Below are positions 46,099-58,273 of a DNA stretch of 64,000 nucleotides, one piece after another (position 1 is the first letter of the stretch; each line of letters starts with the position of its first letter). The stretch is taken from the NCBI GenBank assembly GCA_030151225.1, contig JASLEG010000068.1, forward strand, positions 62,001-126,000. The letters are read 5' to 3'. The translations under genes and the position numbers were made by a program. This stretch comes from Burkholderia sp. (GTDB lineage: Bacteria > Pseudomonadota > Gammaproteobacteria > Burkholderiales > Burkholderiaceae). The notes under the pieces were generated by a model. It saw only the letters and a program-made list of their open reading frames with translations, ran no database searches and had not been told where the DNA came from.

Positions 46099-47124
46099 TC
46101 ACACCGGCGACGGATTGCGCTCCGAGAAGCCTTCCTGATGCCAGTACGGATACGCGGGCCGGCGATAGCTCGCGTCGTCGAGCTTCTTCACCTGCTCCGG
46201 CGTGAGATTCCAGCCCACCGCGCCGAGGTTCTGGCGCAGCTGCTCCTCGTTGCGCGCGCCGACCAGCACGGTGGCCACGGTCGGGCGCTGCAGCAGCCAG
46301 TTCAGCGCGATCTGCGCAATCGTCTTGCCGGTTTCCTCGGCCACCTCGTCGAGCGCGTCGATCACGCGGTACAGGTACTCGTCCGGCACCGGCGGCCCGA
46401 AGTCGGCCGTCTTGTGCAGGCGGCTCTGCTCGGGCAGCGGCTGGCCGCGACGGATCTTGCCGGTCAGGCGCCCCCAGCCGAGCGGGCTCCACACCACGGC
46501 GCCCACGCCCTGATCGATGCCGAGCGGCATCAGTTCCCATTCGTAGTCGCGACCGATCAGCGAGTAGTAGGTCTGGTTCGCGACGTAGCGCGGGTAGCCG
46601 TAGCGGTCCGCCACGTCCTGCGACTTCATCAGGTGCCAGCCCGAGAAATTCGACACGCCCGTGTAGCGGATCTTGCCCGCGCGCACCAGATCGTCGAGCG
46701 TGGACAGCACTTCCTGTACCGGCGTGCGCGCATCGAAGCCGTGCAGCTGGAACAGGTCGATGTAGTCGGTCTGCAGGCGCTGCAGCGCGCTGTCCACGGC
46801 GCGGATCAGGTGGAAGCGCGACGAGCCCACGTTGTTCGGTTCGTCGTCGAAACGAAAGGTGGCCTTGGTCGAGATCAGCGCCTTGTCGCGGCGGCCCTTC
46901 AGCGCCTCGCCGAGGATCGATTCGGAGGCGCCGCGCGAGTAGATGTCGGCCGTGTCGAACATCGTGAGGCCGGCGTCGAGGCAGATGTCCACGAGCTTGC
47001 GCGCCTCGGCCACGTCGGTCTCGCCCCAGGCCTGGAACAACTCGCCCTTGCCGCCGAACGTGCCGGTGCCGAAGCTCAGTACCGGGACCTTGAAGCCCGA
47101 TGCGCCGAGATGTCGATATTCCAT
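46099..47124 (-). CDS. aldo/keto reductase
   Basis: A 341-residue aldo/keto reductase. FDTADIYSRGASESILGEAL gives the catalytic Asp and Tyr, ISTKATF the lysine, and DLFQLHGFDART the histidine region; SPLGWGRLTGKI and VLVGARNEEQLRQNLGAV bind NADPH. It would reduce carbonyl compounds. A second, distinct family member lies at 56629-57612. It is a single gene. Confidence 0.93.
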   Translation of the reverse strand: MEYRHLGASGFKVPVLSFGTGTFGGKGELFQAWGETDVAEARKLVDICLDAGLTMFDTADIYSRGASESILGEALKGRRDKALISTKATFRFDDEPNNVGSSRFHLIRAVDSALQRLQTDYIDLFQLHGFDARTPVQEVLSTLDDLVRAGKIRYTGVSNFSGWHLMKSQDVADRYGYPRYVANQTYYSLIGRDYEWELMPLGIDQGVGAVVWSPLGWGRLTGKIRRGQPLPEQSRLHKTADFGPPVPDEYLYRVIDALDEVAEETGKTIAQIALNWLLQRPTVATVLVGARNEEQLRQNLGAVGWNLTPEQVKKLDDASYRRPAYPYWHQEGFSERNPSPV

Positions 47125-47238
47125 GTCGGTTCCTTGAAGGTGGTGGGTGGGACGGCGCCCGCGCCTCGGCGCGACGCCGTCGGCCCATACCGTAACGCAA
47201 GTCGCCGAACGCTGCAGCGCCCCCTCGCCGGCGCGGCT

Positions 47239-49812
47239 TCACATCGCGAACGGCCGGAACACCGGGCTCGCCCAGCCGCGGCCCGAGCGCGGCGGGGCCG
47301 GCGACATGGGCACGCCGCCGTACACCACCGAGCCGTCGGCTTCCTGATAGCGCAGCCACGCCACCGCATCCGTCTCGCCCACCGGCGCCTGCGCGTAGTC
47401 GCACACGCCTTGCGGAAACACGAGATTCAGCTCGTACCACTGCGCGTCGGTGAACTGGCCGGCCGGGTAGTCGCCGCGGTCCAGCGGCTTCAGGCGGCAC
47501 TTGTTGGCGAGCGTCGCGATGTCGTCGCCGGCGATCATGCGCGGCGTCTGGAACACCGGCGCGACGTCGCCCGCGCACAGCTTGCCGGCCACGAAGGTGC
47601 CCTTGCCGTTCCAGCAGCCGTCCGCCGCCTGCGCCGGGCGATGCGCGGCCAGCTTGCGCGCCAGCGGCTCGGTGCCGCGATCGGCCTCCACCGCGCCGAG
47701 CCACTGGTCGAGCATGCGGAACGCGGTGCCGACGCAGGCCCGATCGGCGACCAGCGGCGCCGGCCCTTCCCAGATCGTGTGGTTGTCGTGAGCCCCGAAC
47801 CGCCGGTCCAGCCGCGCGCGCATCGCGAATGCCCGGAACGTGTCGTGGGCGCCCAGGTTCGCGCCGGTCAGCACGGCGGGATCCTCGCTCACGAGCCTGG
47901 CGGCGCCGGCCAGCGCGGGCGCGAGCAGCCCGGAGACCTTGCTCGCGAGCGGCGCGGCATCGGCGGCCAGCTTGCCGAGATCCGCGTCGAGCGCGCCGCC
48001 CGCGCCGTTCGGCCCGACGCAATCGACGATCGGCGTGTCGGCCAGATGGTTCGCCACGTTGATCGCGCCGCTGCGATAGGCGCGCGACACGGCCAGCTCG
48101 CTGGCCACCGTGCGTCCCGGCGCGGGCTTGCCGTCCACGTCGATGCCGCCCACGTAGCGGTTCAGATCGATGAAGCGCTCGGCGTCGATCAGGCTGTTCT
48201 GCAGGGCCCACCAGCCGTATTGCACGCCGACGTTGTCGTACGGCGCAGCGGCGAAGCCGTGCCCGACGGCGGCCTCGTTGCGGCTCCAGACCGGCTGCGC
48301 ACGCGGGCCGAACAGGTTCAGGTTCAGATCGGCGATCGAGCAGCGCGCGCCGGCCGGATTGTGCTCGCCGTACAGGCGCGCCTTGTCCGCGATCTCGCAG
48401 GCCGGATTGGCCGGATCGATCGCCGGGAAATAGGCCTGGCGATACACCAGCAGGTTGGCGAGCGTCGAGACGTCGATCGATGCGGCCGACCTGGCCGCCA
48501 CTGCCGACCCGGCCGACGCATCGGCCTGCGGATCCCGGCGCACGCCGCCCGCGATGGCCGCGCGCTGCAGCGCGGTCCAGACCGGGCGCTGCGGCCGGTC
48601 GCGCTCGAAGTACTGCAGGAGCGCCGCGTGATCGGCCACCTGGGTGGCGGTGCTCCAGGCGTCGGGAAACGAGCAGGTCGCGACCAGCGCCTGATAGATG
48701 CCGGGGTAGGCGTTCTGCACCGACTGCTCGGCCAGCGAGCCGCCCGAGCAGCCGTAGCCGATCGTGTAGCGCAGCAGGCCGTAATGGTCGATCAGATGCT
48801 GGCGCGCGATCACCAGCGATTCGGCCTGATTCGCCACGTTGCAGTCCACGCCGCTGTTCGCCTGCGCGGTGGACATCACCGCGTAGCCCGACGCCAGGGC
48901 CAGATAGGCCGGATCCTGCTCGCCCCCCACCCCGGCCTCGATGCCCACCATGCGGATCAGGGCGACGATGCCGCCGGGCAGGCCCGGCAACACCGAGGGC
49001 GCACGGCTCGCCCTGAACGACGTGCCGCACAGCGCGCCGTGCGTGATCAGCAGCTTGTGATTGAACTGCGCCTGCGGCGCGGCCGCGCTCCACGGCATGC
49101 CGGGCTGGTAGAGCGTGGCGATCTGATACTGGTTGCGGGCGAGATGGCCGGTCTCCACCCGCACCACGAACGGCACCGTCACACCGCGATCCGTGGTGAC
49201 CTCGGCCACGTCGCGCGCGGGCGCGAGCGGATCGTAGGGCTGGAAGCCCGGCTTCGCGGGATCGCTCGACCGGTACACCCAGCTGAAGCTCGGCGGCTGA
49301 TTGCAATCGGCGTCGATCGCGCCGGGCTGACAGGTCCACGGCTGCACCTGCGGGCCGGCGAACAGCGGGCCGCCCGCGCGATGGTTCACGATCTCGATGG
49401 TGCTGCGCGGCACCGACGGGCCCTCCACGCTCAGCGTGTTGCGGCCCGGCGTCATGCCGCCGACGAGGCCGAGGTAACGCCCCTCGCCGGACATCGCGAA
49501 CGCCGCGCGCACGTCGTGCACGCCGTTCAGGGAGATGAACAGGATGCGCGGGTCGACGCCGGCCGGCGCCGTGACCTCGACCAGCGCCTCGCCGCCGCTG
49601 ACCAGATCGGCGCGATTCGACAGCACCTCGATCGCGGCGCGCGCGGGGGCGTCCGAGCGGGCGACGGCGGACGGCGTGGCGCCGGCGCTGCCCGCCGGTG
49701 ACGCACCGCCGCCATCGTCGCCGCCACCGCAGCCGGTCAGCGAGGTCGCCAGCAGCCAGACCATCCACACGCCGGCGATCCAGCCGATCGTGTTCGTCGG
49801 TTTCGATGTCAT
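47239..49812 (-). CDS. large lipoprotein, DUF6351-like hydrolase
   Basis: An 857-residue protein with a lipoprotein signal (LATSLTGCGGGDDGGG). Residues about 45-150 look like a beta-rich N-terminal domain; residues about 150-700 resemble DUF6351/polyhydroxybutyrate-oligomer-hydrolase-like proteins. GYGCSGGSLAEQ (about residue 350) could be the nucleophile elbow, and HDNHTIWEGPAPLVADRACV lies in the C-terminal half. I assign a possible exported esterase; the activity is not known. Its gene follows another lipoprotein gene after 12 bases, so they may work together at the outer membrane. Confidence 0.8.
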   Translation of the reverse strand: MTSKPTNTIGWIAGVWMVWLLATSLTGCGGGDDGGGASPAGSAGATPSAVARSDAPARAAIEVLSNRADLVSGGEALVEVTAPAGVDPRILFISLNGVHDVRAAFAMSGEGRYLGLVGGMTPGRNTLSVEGPSVPRSTIEIVNHRAGGPLFAGPQVQPWTCQPGAIDADCNQPPSFSWVYRSSDPAKPGFQPYDPLAPARDVAEVTTDRGVTVPFVVRVETGHLARNQYQIATLYQPGMPWSAAAPQAQFNHKLLITHGALCGTSFRASRAPSVLPGLPGGIVALIRMVGIEAGVGGEQDPAYLALASGYAVMSTAQANSGVDCNVANQAESLVIARQHLIDHYGLLRYTIGYGCSGGSLAEQSVQNAYPGIYQALVATCSFPDAWSTATQVADHAALLQYFERDRPQRPVWTALQRAAIAGGVRRDPQADASAGSAVAARSAASIDVSTLANLLVYRQAYFPAIDPANPACEIADKARLYGEHNPAGARCSIADLNLNLFGPRAQPVWSRNEAAVGHGFAAAPYDNVGVQYGWWALQNSLIDAERFIDLNRYVGGIDVDGKPAPGRTVASELAVSRAYRSGAINVANHLADTPIVDCVGPNGAGGALDADLGKLAADAAPLASKVSGLLAPALAGAARLVSEDPAVLTGANLGAHDTFRAFAMRARLDRRFGAHDNHTIWEGPAPLVADRACVGTAFRMLDQWLGAVEADRGTEPLARKLAAHRPAQAADGCWNGKGTFVAGKLCAGDVAPVFQTPRMIAGDDIATLANKCRLKPLDRGDYPAGQFTDAQWYELNLVFPQGVCDYAQAPVGETDAVAWLRYQEADGSVVYGGVPMSPAPPRSGRGWASPVFRPFAM

Positions 49813-49824
49813 GTGTGCCTCCGC

Positions 49825-51702
49825 TCAGTTGCCGACCCGCGCGCCCACGCCGAAATACGGCGCCGACGGTGCGGTGTCGATGTTCGGCGCGATGCCGAAG
49901 GTGGTGGACGACGTGGCCGGGCCGCCGTTCATCGCGCCGTCGATCAGCGCGACGTACAGGCCGCCGGCGGCGATCAGATGCCCGTGAGCGGCGCCCGCCT
50001 GCCCCGCCACGATCTGCCACGGCCCCGGCGTGCCGGCGTGACGATCGAGCATCAGGGAATCCTCCGGACGCTGCGAGGCGAGCGCGGAAAACAGCCCCGC
50101 CTCGCCCTTGAAGGTCGCCGTGGTGTACTTGAAATTCGAATCCGCGCCGACGTAGGTGCCGTCGAGTGGGTCGGCAGCCCGGGCGCGTCGCGCGGCGAGC
50201 ACCGCGATGCCGGATTCGTCGTCGATCCGGGCATCGGCATAGCCTTGCGCGGCCGTGCCGAGGCTCACCGCGCCGGTCCGCACGATCAGCGCAATCGTCG
50301 CGCCGTTCAGGCGGCCCAGCACCATGTGCGCCGTGGCCGACGGCTCGGCCGGCATTCGCCTGGCCACGTCGAACAGCGGTGCCAGCTGCTTCAGGTAGCC
50401 GCCGAGTTTTTCCATGTTCTGGCCGAGCGTGGCGTCCCATGCCTTCAAGTCCTGATGCTTGCCGGCCAGCATTGTCTCGACCGACGACAACGAAGCGGCC
50501 ACCCCTTCGAGCATCACGGGATCGAGCGGCACGCTGAACGGCCGGCCGATGCGCGGTGCGCCCGCGCTGTCGAAATAGCCGTTCGGGCCGGCTTGCCAGC
50601 GCGCGCCCGTGGTCAGGCAACGCGATGTGCCGTGACAGTTGCCGTCCACGTCGAAGGTTTCCACCGTCGTCGCGCCGCGGGTGGCGTGGTTGCCCGACGG
50701 CGTCGCGTGGTAGAGCAGCCCGTCGTAGGTGCCCGGCAGTTGGGACAGGTCGTTCGTGGTGCTGGAGAAACCGAGAAACGGATAGAAATCGACGTGCCGC
50801 CGCTCGATCGCGCCGATCGGCATCGACACGATCTGCTCGGCGCTCGGGCCGATCAGCTTCTGCAGCATGTCGCGCACGCCGTGCGTCTTCAGATCCGTGA
50901 GCACCGAGACGATCCGCTGGCGAGTTGCGCGGTCGATGCCGATCTCGTCGAGCCTGGGCCCGACGGAATACCAGCCCGTCCAGGCCGTCAAGCTCATCCA
51001 GCTATTCCAACTGTTCGCGTCCACCGCTCGAAAGGCTTCGATGATGTTGTCCAGCACCGCCGTGTCACCGAGCATCGCCACCAGGCCCTGGAAGCCCGGG
51101 TTGCTCCGGATCACGCGCATCATCGGCTGGCCGTCGTAACGCAGCGTCGCGCCGGGGATCCCGCCGCCCGCCACGCCGAAGCCGATGAAGACGGTCGGAG
51201 GGTTGTCGCGATTGAAGTCGGCATCGGTCGTGTAGGCCGGGCCGGGCTGCCCGGCTTGCGTGCTGCCCGGTTGCAGCACGAAGGCGCAGCGCGCCTGCTC
51301 CTCGGTCGGCAGGCTGCCGGCCGGCGGATGCGCGACGCGCCCCGTGATCGTGATGCCGGCGCGGGTGGGCGCCACCTCGCCGGGCACCCGTGGCACCGGC
51401 GATTCGAGCCAGGTGAGGCGATAGGTCATGGCGAGCGCGTCGATGCGCAGGCGCACGATCTCGCCGCTGCCGGCACCACCCAGATAGGTATCCTTCGCAA
51501 TCTCGGGGTCGGCGGGGCACAACGCGGCAGCGGTGGCACGTCGGCCCTGCGGCGGTGGGCCATGCGGGCCACAGCCCTGGGGGCTGCACTGTGGCACGGC
51601 GATCCTCGCCGGCCCGCTGCCGCCACCATCGTCACCGCCACAGGCGGCCAGCATGGCGGCCAGGCACAGGGCCGCCACCGTCAGGCATTTGAGGTACGAC
51701 AT
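49825..51702 (-). CDS. lipoprotein, possibly DUF2957-type
   Basis: A 625-residue protein with lipobox MLAACGGDDGGG (cysteine at about residue 21); GGAG lies before the ATG at 51702. The mature protein has repeated Gly/Thr-rich beta-strand-like segments: FIGFGVAGGGIPGATLRYDG, HVDFYPFLGFSSTTNDLSQL and YVGADSNFKYTTATFKGEAG. It resembles Burkholderia lipoproteins of unknown function that I recall as DUF2957. Four to six cysteines are scattered in the N-terminal half. It is co-transcribed with the DUF6351-like gene. Confidence 0.75.
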   Translation of the reverse strand: MSYLKCLTVAALCLAAMLAACGGDDGGGSGPARIAVPQCSPQGCGPHGPPPQGRRATAAALCPADPEIAKDTYLGGAGSGEIVRLRIDALAMTYRLTWLESPVPRVPGEVAPTRAGITITGRVAHPPAGSLPTEEQARCAFVLQPGSTQAGQPGPAYTTDADFNRDNPPTVFIGFGVAGGGIPGATLRYDGQPMMRVIRSNPGFQGLVAMLGDTAVLDNIIEAFRAVDANSWNSWMSLTAWTGWYSVGPRLDEIGIDRATRQRIVSVLTDLKTHGVRDMLQKLIGPSAEQIVSMPIGAIERRHVDFYPFLGFSSTTNDLSQLPGTYDGLLYHATPSGNHATRGATTVETFDVDGNCHGTSRCLTTGARWQAGPNGYFDSAGAPRIGRPFSVPLDPVMLEGVAASLSSVETMLAGKHQDLKAWDATLGQNMEKLGGYLKQLAPLFDVARRMPAEPSATAHMVLGRLNGATIALIVRTGAVSLGTAAQGYADARIDDESGIAVLAARRARAADPLDGTYVGADSNFKYTTATFKGEAGLFSALASQRPEDSLMLDRHAGTPGPWQIVAGQAGAAHGHLIAAGGLYVALIDGAMNGGPATSSTTFGIAPNIDTAPSAPYFGVGARVGN

Positions 51703-51898
51703 GCCGGGTCTCCATTTCGTTATTGATTTCGTGACGAAATTAGCAACGATGCCGATCGGTGTGTGTCGACGAATGTGGAGATATGTGGCGATGTCTCGCG
51801 TGGAGATTTGCGGGGTGCGTCGCCGTGCGAGCGGGGCTTCGCCAGGACGACAAAACTGGACAGACAGACAGGTTCGGCAACAGACCGACGGCGAACGG

Positions 51899-53086
51899 TC
51901 ACGGCTCCGACGGCGCGTCGTCCGGCTCCGGCGCGTCCGCGGCACCTGGCGCAGGTATCGGTGCCGTGTGCCTTCGCACCGGATGCCGCGGCTTCCGGTG
52001 ACGAACGCGCGCCCGCGCCGGCGGCTCCGCCTGCAGTGCGCCGGGCCGGGCCAGCGTCGCCTCGGGTATCCGGTCCGGCTCCATCCGCTGCGTCCACGGC
52101 GACACCGCATCGGACACCACGAGCACGCCGACGAAGATCGCAAACCGCACCGCCCACCGCCGACGCCGCGCGCGATTCGGGCGCGGCAGCGCGGATGGCA
52201 CGCGCATCGGCATCGACTCGATCGGCGATTCCTGCACGTCGGGCAACGGCACCGGTGGCGGCACCAGCGAATCCGAACGCGCCGGCACCACGATCACGGC
52301 GGCGTCCCGCGCCGCCCGCCGCTCCCGCTCCTGCGCCAACACCGTCCGAATCGCCTCCTTCGCCTGTTCCAGCGAGCAGGCGAAGAACTCGCGATATCGA
52401 TTGACTCGGAACGCATCCAGCAGCGCATGCACTTCCGTCTCGGCATCGAACGCCAGTTCGAAACGCTGTGAATACAGCGCATCGAATCGTTGCGGCACGC
52501 CGCGCGTTTCGCGCCACCTGCCCGCCGAGGAATACAGCTCGTTGCGACGTGCCTCGACGCCGATACTCGTATAACCGATTTTCAGCAGGGGCTGATTGCC
52601 GTCGTGATAGACCCCATTGCCGAACACGTAAATCCAGCCCGGCTTTTCATTGCGATGGCGCAAACGCAGCGCCTGCATGTCGCGCTCCGTTTCACCCGCC
52701 GGCGGGTGGCCATTGCCGACATTCGCCGCGCCGGGCAGCGGCGGAATCGGCAAAACGCCCAGGTCGCGCATGGCCTGCTCGAGCGCCGCAATCGCCACGT
52801 CCGGCGGGCAGACGAAAAAGTCCCGCTTCCCGTTGCCGGGATTCAGGCGCTGGGCCGCGAGGCTCGCCTGCGCGCGCAGCACCGCGGCCCGGGCATGACG
52901 CACCGTCGCCTGATACGCCACCTCGAACGGAAACGGAACCCCGGTCACATAGAGCTGCTGCAGGCACGCAGCCATCGGCATCGCGGTGAAGCCGACCTTG
53001 ACGACCGGCATTCCCTTCAGGCGATATCCCCGATTGGTCAGCACATAAACGATTGCGGAACTCAAGCACGCATCCCCGTTATTCAT
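51899..53086 (-). CDS. tandem T5orf172/GIY-YIG-like protein, membrane-anchored
   Basis: A 395-residue protein. Residues about 10-110 (AIVYVLTNRGYRLKGMPVVK, VGFTAMPMAACLQQLYVTGV) and 150-255 (GWIYVFGNGVYHDGNQPLLK, IGYTSIGVEARRNELYSSAG) are two copies of the T5orf172/Mug113 module, related to GIY-YIG nucleases. Each ends in FF-C (KRDFFVCPPD, REFFACSLEQ). Then a Pro-rich linker, a predicted membrane helix (RWAVRFAIFVGVLVVSDAV, about 310-328), and a Pro/Arg-rich tail. The gene is less GC-rich than its neighbours. Nuclease activity is uncertain: GIY-YIG residues are only partly seen. Confidence 0.7.
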   Translation of the reverse strand: MNNGDACLSSAIVYVLTNRGYRLKGMPVVKVGFTAMPMAACLQQLYVTGVPFPFEVAYQATVRHARAAVLRAQASLAAQRLNPGNGKRDFFVCPPDVAIAALEQAMRDLGVLPIPPLPGAANVGNGHPPAGETERDMQALRLRHRNEKPGWIYVFGNGVYHDGNQPLLKIGYTSIGVEARRNELYSSAGRWRETRGVPQRFDALYSQRFELAFDAETEVHALLDAFRVNRYREFFACSLEQAKEAIRTVLAQERERRAARDAAVIVVPARSDSLVPPPVPLPDVQESPIESMPMRVPSALPRPNRARRRRWAVRFAIFVGVLVVSDAVSPWTQRMEPDRIPEATLARPGALQAEPPARARVRHRKPRHPVRRHTAPIPAPGAADAPEPDDAPSEP

Positions 53087-53247
53087 TTCGCGCGGGAATC
53101 GTATCGCAGTCCACGTGCTTCACGACATAGCTTTCGCTCGAAAATCGCGATTCATCCGCCTCCCGTTTCAAGACAAAATGAATCATCGGCGCGATTGCCG
53201 CGATGCTATATTCGCGACTCCCTTTCCGCGACGCATTCGGCACCGAC

Positions 53248-54393
53248 ATGAACCCGATCCCGCTCGATCCGAGTGCCGCCCCGATCTTCGGCATCGCCGG
53301 GTTCTGCATCGCGCTGCTCGTCTCGGTCGAGCTCCTGATCGTGATTCACGACCGCGCGATCCGCAGCTATCCGATGACGTGGGCGCTCTGGTTCATCGTC
53401 ACGTCGATCGCCGCCGCCGAGCAACTGCGAGCCGGCGCCGGGGCCCCGGCCTGGTACGCCACGGCGATCGCCTGCGGGTGCCTCGTCAATGGACTGCGCA
53501 CCGTGCGCCGCGAGGATCGCGACCGCACCCGGGCCGACTGGCCGTTTCTCGGCATGGCGATCGTCGCCGTGCCGCTCTGGCTGCTGACCGATGCGCCGAT
53601 GCTCTGCGTCGGCCTGCTGGCGCTGGCCAACCTGGCGAGCCTGGCGTGGTCGCCGCGCAATGCACGTCAGGCCGGCCATGACGCGGCGCTCGCCCTGAAT
53701 GCCGCGCTCGTGGTGCTGGCTGCGCTGTCGCTGCGCAGCGGGCCGGTGTCGATGGCGCTGGCGCCCGCCGTCGCCATCCTGGCCGGGCTGATCCTGAGCC
53801 TCGTTCCGCTGACGCTGCGGCCGCGACGCCGCTCGCGCACCTCCACCGTCTCCGGGGCCGACATGCAGGCACGCTGGCAACGCTATCTTTACGAATCCCA
53901 CCCGGAGGCGCAGCTGCGCGCGTGGGCCAAACGGCTCGCCCTGTTCCGCTTCTTCCGCGCTTACGGGGGCCACGCCGGCGACGGCGACGCGCTGGTCGTG
54001 GTGTACCGATACGCATCGACCGACGATCTCGAGGCCCTGATGGCGTCGCTCGGCATCGTGCTGCAGCGCTACGCCGAACCGCCGCCGCAGGCCGAGCGCG
54101 GCGTGACGTACACGGGGGCGCAGATGGCGCGATTCCCGCCGCTGATCCCGGATTCGACCTGGCTCCGGCAGCCCGGCCACACCCGCATCGGCGGCCGTCC
54201 GGCGGTCGTCTGGTGCAGCCGGGACACGGTCACGATCTCGGTCGCGTCCGGCTACGACGTGACCGAAGACGACGTGCGCAACGCCGAAGCGATCGAGGCG
54301 GTACTCGCCAAGGTGACGCACGAACGGATCGACCCGCCCCAGGACAATGCCCACTACATCTGTCCGAAGTTCTACCCCGAGTTCTTCCGGTAA
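53248..54393 (+). CDS. uncharacterised membrane protein
   Basis: A 381-residue protein. Residues 1-190 carry about five to six hydrophobic helices (FGIAGFCIALLVSVELLIVI, WALWFIVTSIAAAEQL, ALAPAVAILAGLILSLVPLT). Residues 200-381 form a soluble C-terminal domain with charged, aromatic-rich segments and a CPKFYPEFFR end. I recognise no family. An in-frame ATG at 53203 is possible, but a TATATT-like -10 at about 53208 favours ATG 53248. It is a single gene. Confidence 0.75.
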   Translation: MNPIPLDPSAAPIFGIAGFCIALLVSVELLIVIHDRAIRSYPMTWALWFIVTSIAAAEQLRAGAGAPAWYATAIACGCLVNGLRTVRREDRDRTRADWPFLGMAIVAVPLWLLTDAPMLCVGLLALANLASLAWSPRNARQAGHDAALALNAALVVLAALSLRSGPVSMALAPAVAILAGLILSLVPLTLRPRRRSRTSTVSGADMQARWQRYLYESHPEAQLRAWAKRLALFRFFRAYGGHAGDGDALVVVYRYASTDDLEALMASLGIVLQRYAEPPPQAERGVTYTGAQMARFPPLIPDSTWLRQPGHTRIGGRPAVVWCSRDTVTISVASGYDVTEDDVRNAEAIEAVLAKVTHERIDPPQDNAHYICPKFYPEFFR

Positions 54394-54400
54394 ACGGAAC

Positions 54401-54424
54401 AAGGCCGGCAAGCCGCCGGCCTTT
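54401..54424. terminator. rho-independent terminator, bidirectional
   Basis: GGCCGGC (54403-54409), loop AAGCC, GCCGGCC (54415-54421), followed by TTT. AAGG precedes it, so it works in both directions between the convergent membrane-protein and groEL genes. Confidence 0.7.
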
Positions 54425-54450
54425 CCCGCTCGAATCGACCAACGCGCGGA

Positions 54451-56100
<1,650 letters not shown>

Positions 56101-56106
56101 TCAGGT

Positions 56107-56397
56107 TCAGACGTTGACCACGGCGACGACATCTTCCTCGCGCAGCACCAGCAGCTCGTCGCCGTTGACCTTCACGGTCTGGCCGGCGTACTTGCCGAAC
56201 AGCACGCGGTCGCCGGTCTTCAGGTCGGGTTCGATGCGCTTGCCGTCGTTGTCGCGGCGGCCGGGGCCGACGGCGATCACTTCGCCCTGGTCGGGCTTCT
56301 CGGCGGCGCTGTCGGGCAGCACGATGCCGGAGGCGGTTCTGGTTTCCTGGTCGAGTCGTTTCACGATCACGCGATCGTGCAGCGGGCGAAGACTCAT
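56107..56397 (-). CDS. groES: 10-kDa co-chaperonin GroES, accessory copy
   Basis: A 96-residue co-chaperonin. [20 protein letters not shown] begins the protein, [12 protein letters not shown] includes the mobile loop, and [18 protein letters not shown] is the conserved centre. It caps GroEL. It is first in the groES-groEL operon. Confidence 0.97.
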   Translation of the reverse strand: MSLRPLHDRVIVKRLDQETRTASGIVLPDSAAEKPDQGEVIAVGPGRRDNDGKRIEPDLKTGDRVLFGKYAGQTVKVNGDELLVLREEDVVAVVNV

Positions 56398-56431
56398 CGT
56401 TGCGTTCCTCTCGTCATGGATGTCGTCGGGT

Positions 56432-56458
56432 CTGGCACTCGCCGGTTGCGAGTGCTGA
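56432..56458 (-). promoter_or_regulatory. CIRCE element (HrcA operator)
   Basis: CTGGCACTC-N9-GAGTGCTGA is close to the CIRCE consensus TTAGCACTC-N9-GAGTGCTAA, with the 9-base spacing exact. It lies 35 bases before groES. HrcA binding here would repress the operon until heat shock. Confidence 0.85.
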
Positions 56459-56466
56459 TGAAGGCC

Positions 56467-56472
56467 AGTATA
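56467..56472 (-). promoter_or_regulatory. -10 element of groESL promoter
   Basis: On the minus strand TATACT lies 9 bases upstream of the CIRCE element; no clear -35 is seen. Confidence 0.45.
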
Positions 56473-56566
56473 AAAACGGCCCGTGCGACGATCCAATAAC
56501 GGATACGCGGAAGCTTATGAGGGGAAGCGGGAATCGATATCGCGCGAGGCGGCAGGAAGGGAAAGC

Positions 56567-56590
56567 GGCGAGCGCCGGGCGGCGCTCGCC
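56567..56590 (-). terminator. hairpin between groES and aldo/keto reductase
   Basis: GGCGAGCGCC (56567-56576), loop GGGC, GGCGCTCGCC (56581-56590), a perfect 10-base stem. On the minus strand it follows the aldo/keto reductase stop and has a short pyrimidine run after it, so it probably ends that transcript. Confidence 0.6.
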
Positions 56591-56628
56591 TGAACCGGCA
56601 GGAATCCGCCCGTGATTCAGGCCGTGAT

Positions 56629-57612
<984 letters not shown>

Positions 57613-57919
57613 GTCTGCCTCGCTCTATGGGGATGAAGGGGGGGAAAGGCTCGCGTGCCGGCGGCCGGGGCGCATCGACAGCAAGACGTAAGCCGCGTCG
57701 CGTGACGCATCGATCCCGCGCATCATGCACGAATCCGCGCCGGCCTGCGCCGGGGCGAACCGATGCGGAGCGCTCGCGAACTCGCGTGGCGGCGCCCATT
57801 CCGGTGCACGGCGGCGCCGTGTTACCCTGCCAGCGCCCGCCGCCGGAGACGCGCGCGGGCCGCATCGCCCCTGCCTTGCCCTTCGTCCAATACAACGACA
57901 TCGAACCGCCCAAAACAAC
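57613..57919. other. intergenic region, nothing recognised
   Basis: A 307-base divergent gap between the aldo/keto reductase and DUF1304 genes. I see no promoter, repeat or small gene that I can support. Confidence 0.5.
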
Positions 57920-58273
57920 ATGATCGCCAATATCCTGGTCGGACTGGTTGCCCTGATTCACGTCTACATCGTGGTGCTGGAAATGTTCCTGTGGACCACG
58001 CCCAGAGGCCGGCGCACCTTCGGGCTGACGGCCGAATTCGCGCAGCAGACGCGCGTGCTGGCCGCCAACCAGGGCCTCTACAACGGCTTCCTCGCCACGG
58101 GCCTGATCGTCGGCCTGCTGTCGCCCTTCAACGGCTACGCGTTCAAGCTGTTCTTCCTGATCTGCGTGATCGTGGCCGGCGTGTTCGGCGCGGCCACGGC
58201 CAGCCGCCGCATCCTGTACGTACAGGCGCTGCCGGCCGTGCTCGCGCTGATCGCACTGCTGATCAAGGTCTGA
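57920..58273 (+). CDS. DUF1304 family membrane protein
   Basis: A 117-residue protein with four predicted helices. ILVGLVALIHVYIVVLEMFL, the short loop LWTTPRGRRTFGL, and LAANQGLYNGFLATGLIVGL are typical of DUF1304 (YqjF-like) proteins. Function unknown. The ATG at 57920 has no strong ribosome-binding site. Its end overlaps the convergent epimerase gene by 11 bases. Confidence 0.9.
   Translation: MIANILVGLVALIHVYIVVLEMFLWTTPRGRRTFGLTAEFAQQTRVLAANQGLYNGFLATGLIVGLLSPFNGYAFKLFFLICVIVAGVFGAATASRRILYVQALPAVLALIALLIKV

Noticed and set aside
46138..49701. Open frame of about 1,190 codons on the plus strand.
   Set aside because: It is antisense to the aldo/keto reductase and DUF6351-like genes, whose motifs are clear; composition is His/Arg-rich and no motif is seen.
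45494..50620. Very long open frame (about 1,700 codons) on the minus strand.
   Set aside because: It crosses the aldo/keto reductase and both lipoprotein genes in another frame and has Arg/Ala/Gly-biased composition, as expected of a shadow frame in high-GC DNA.
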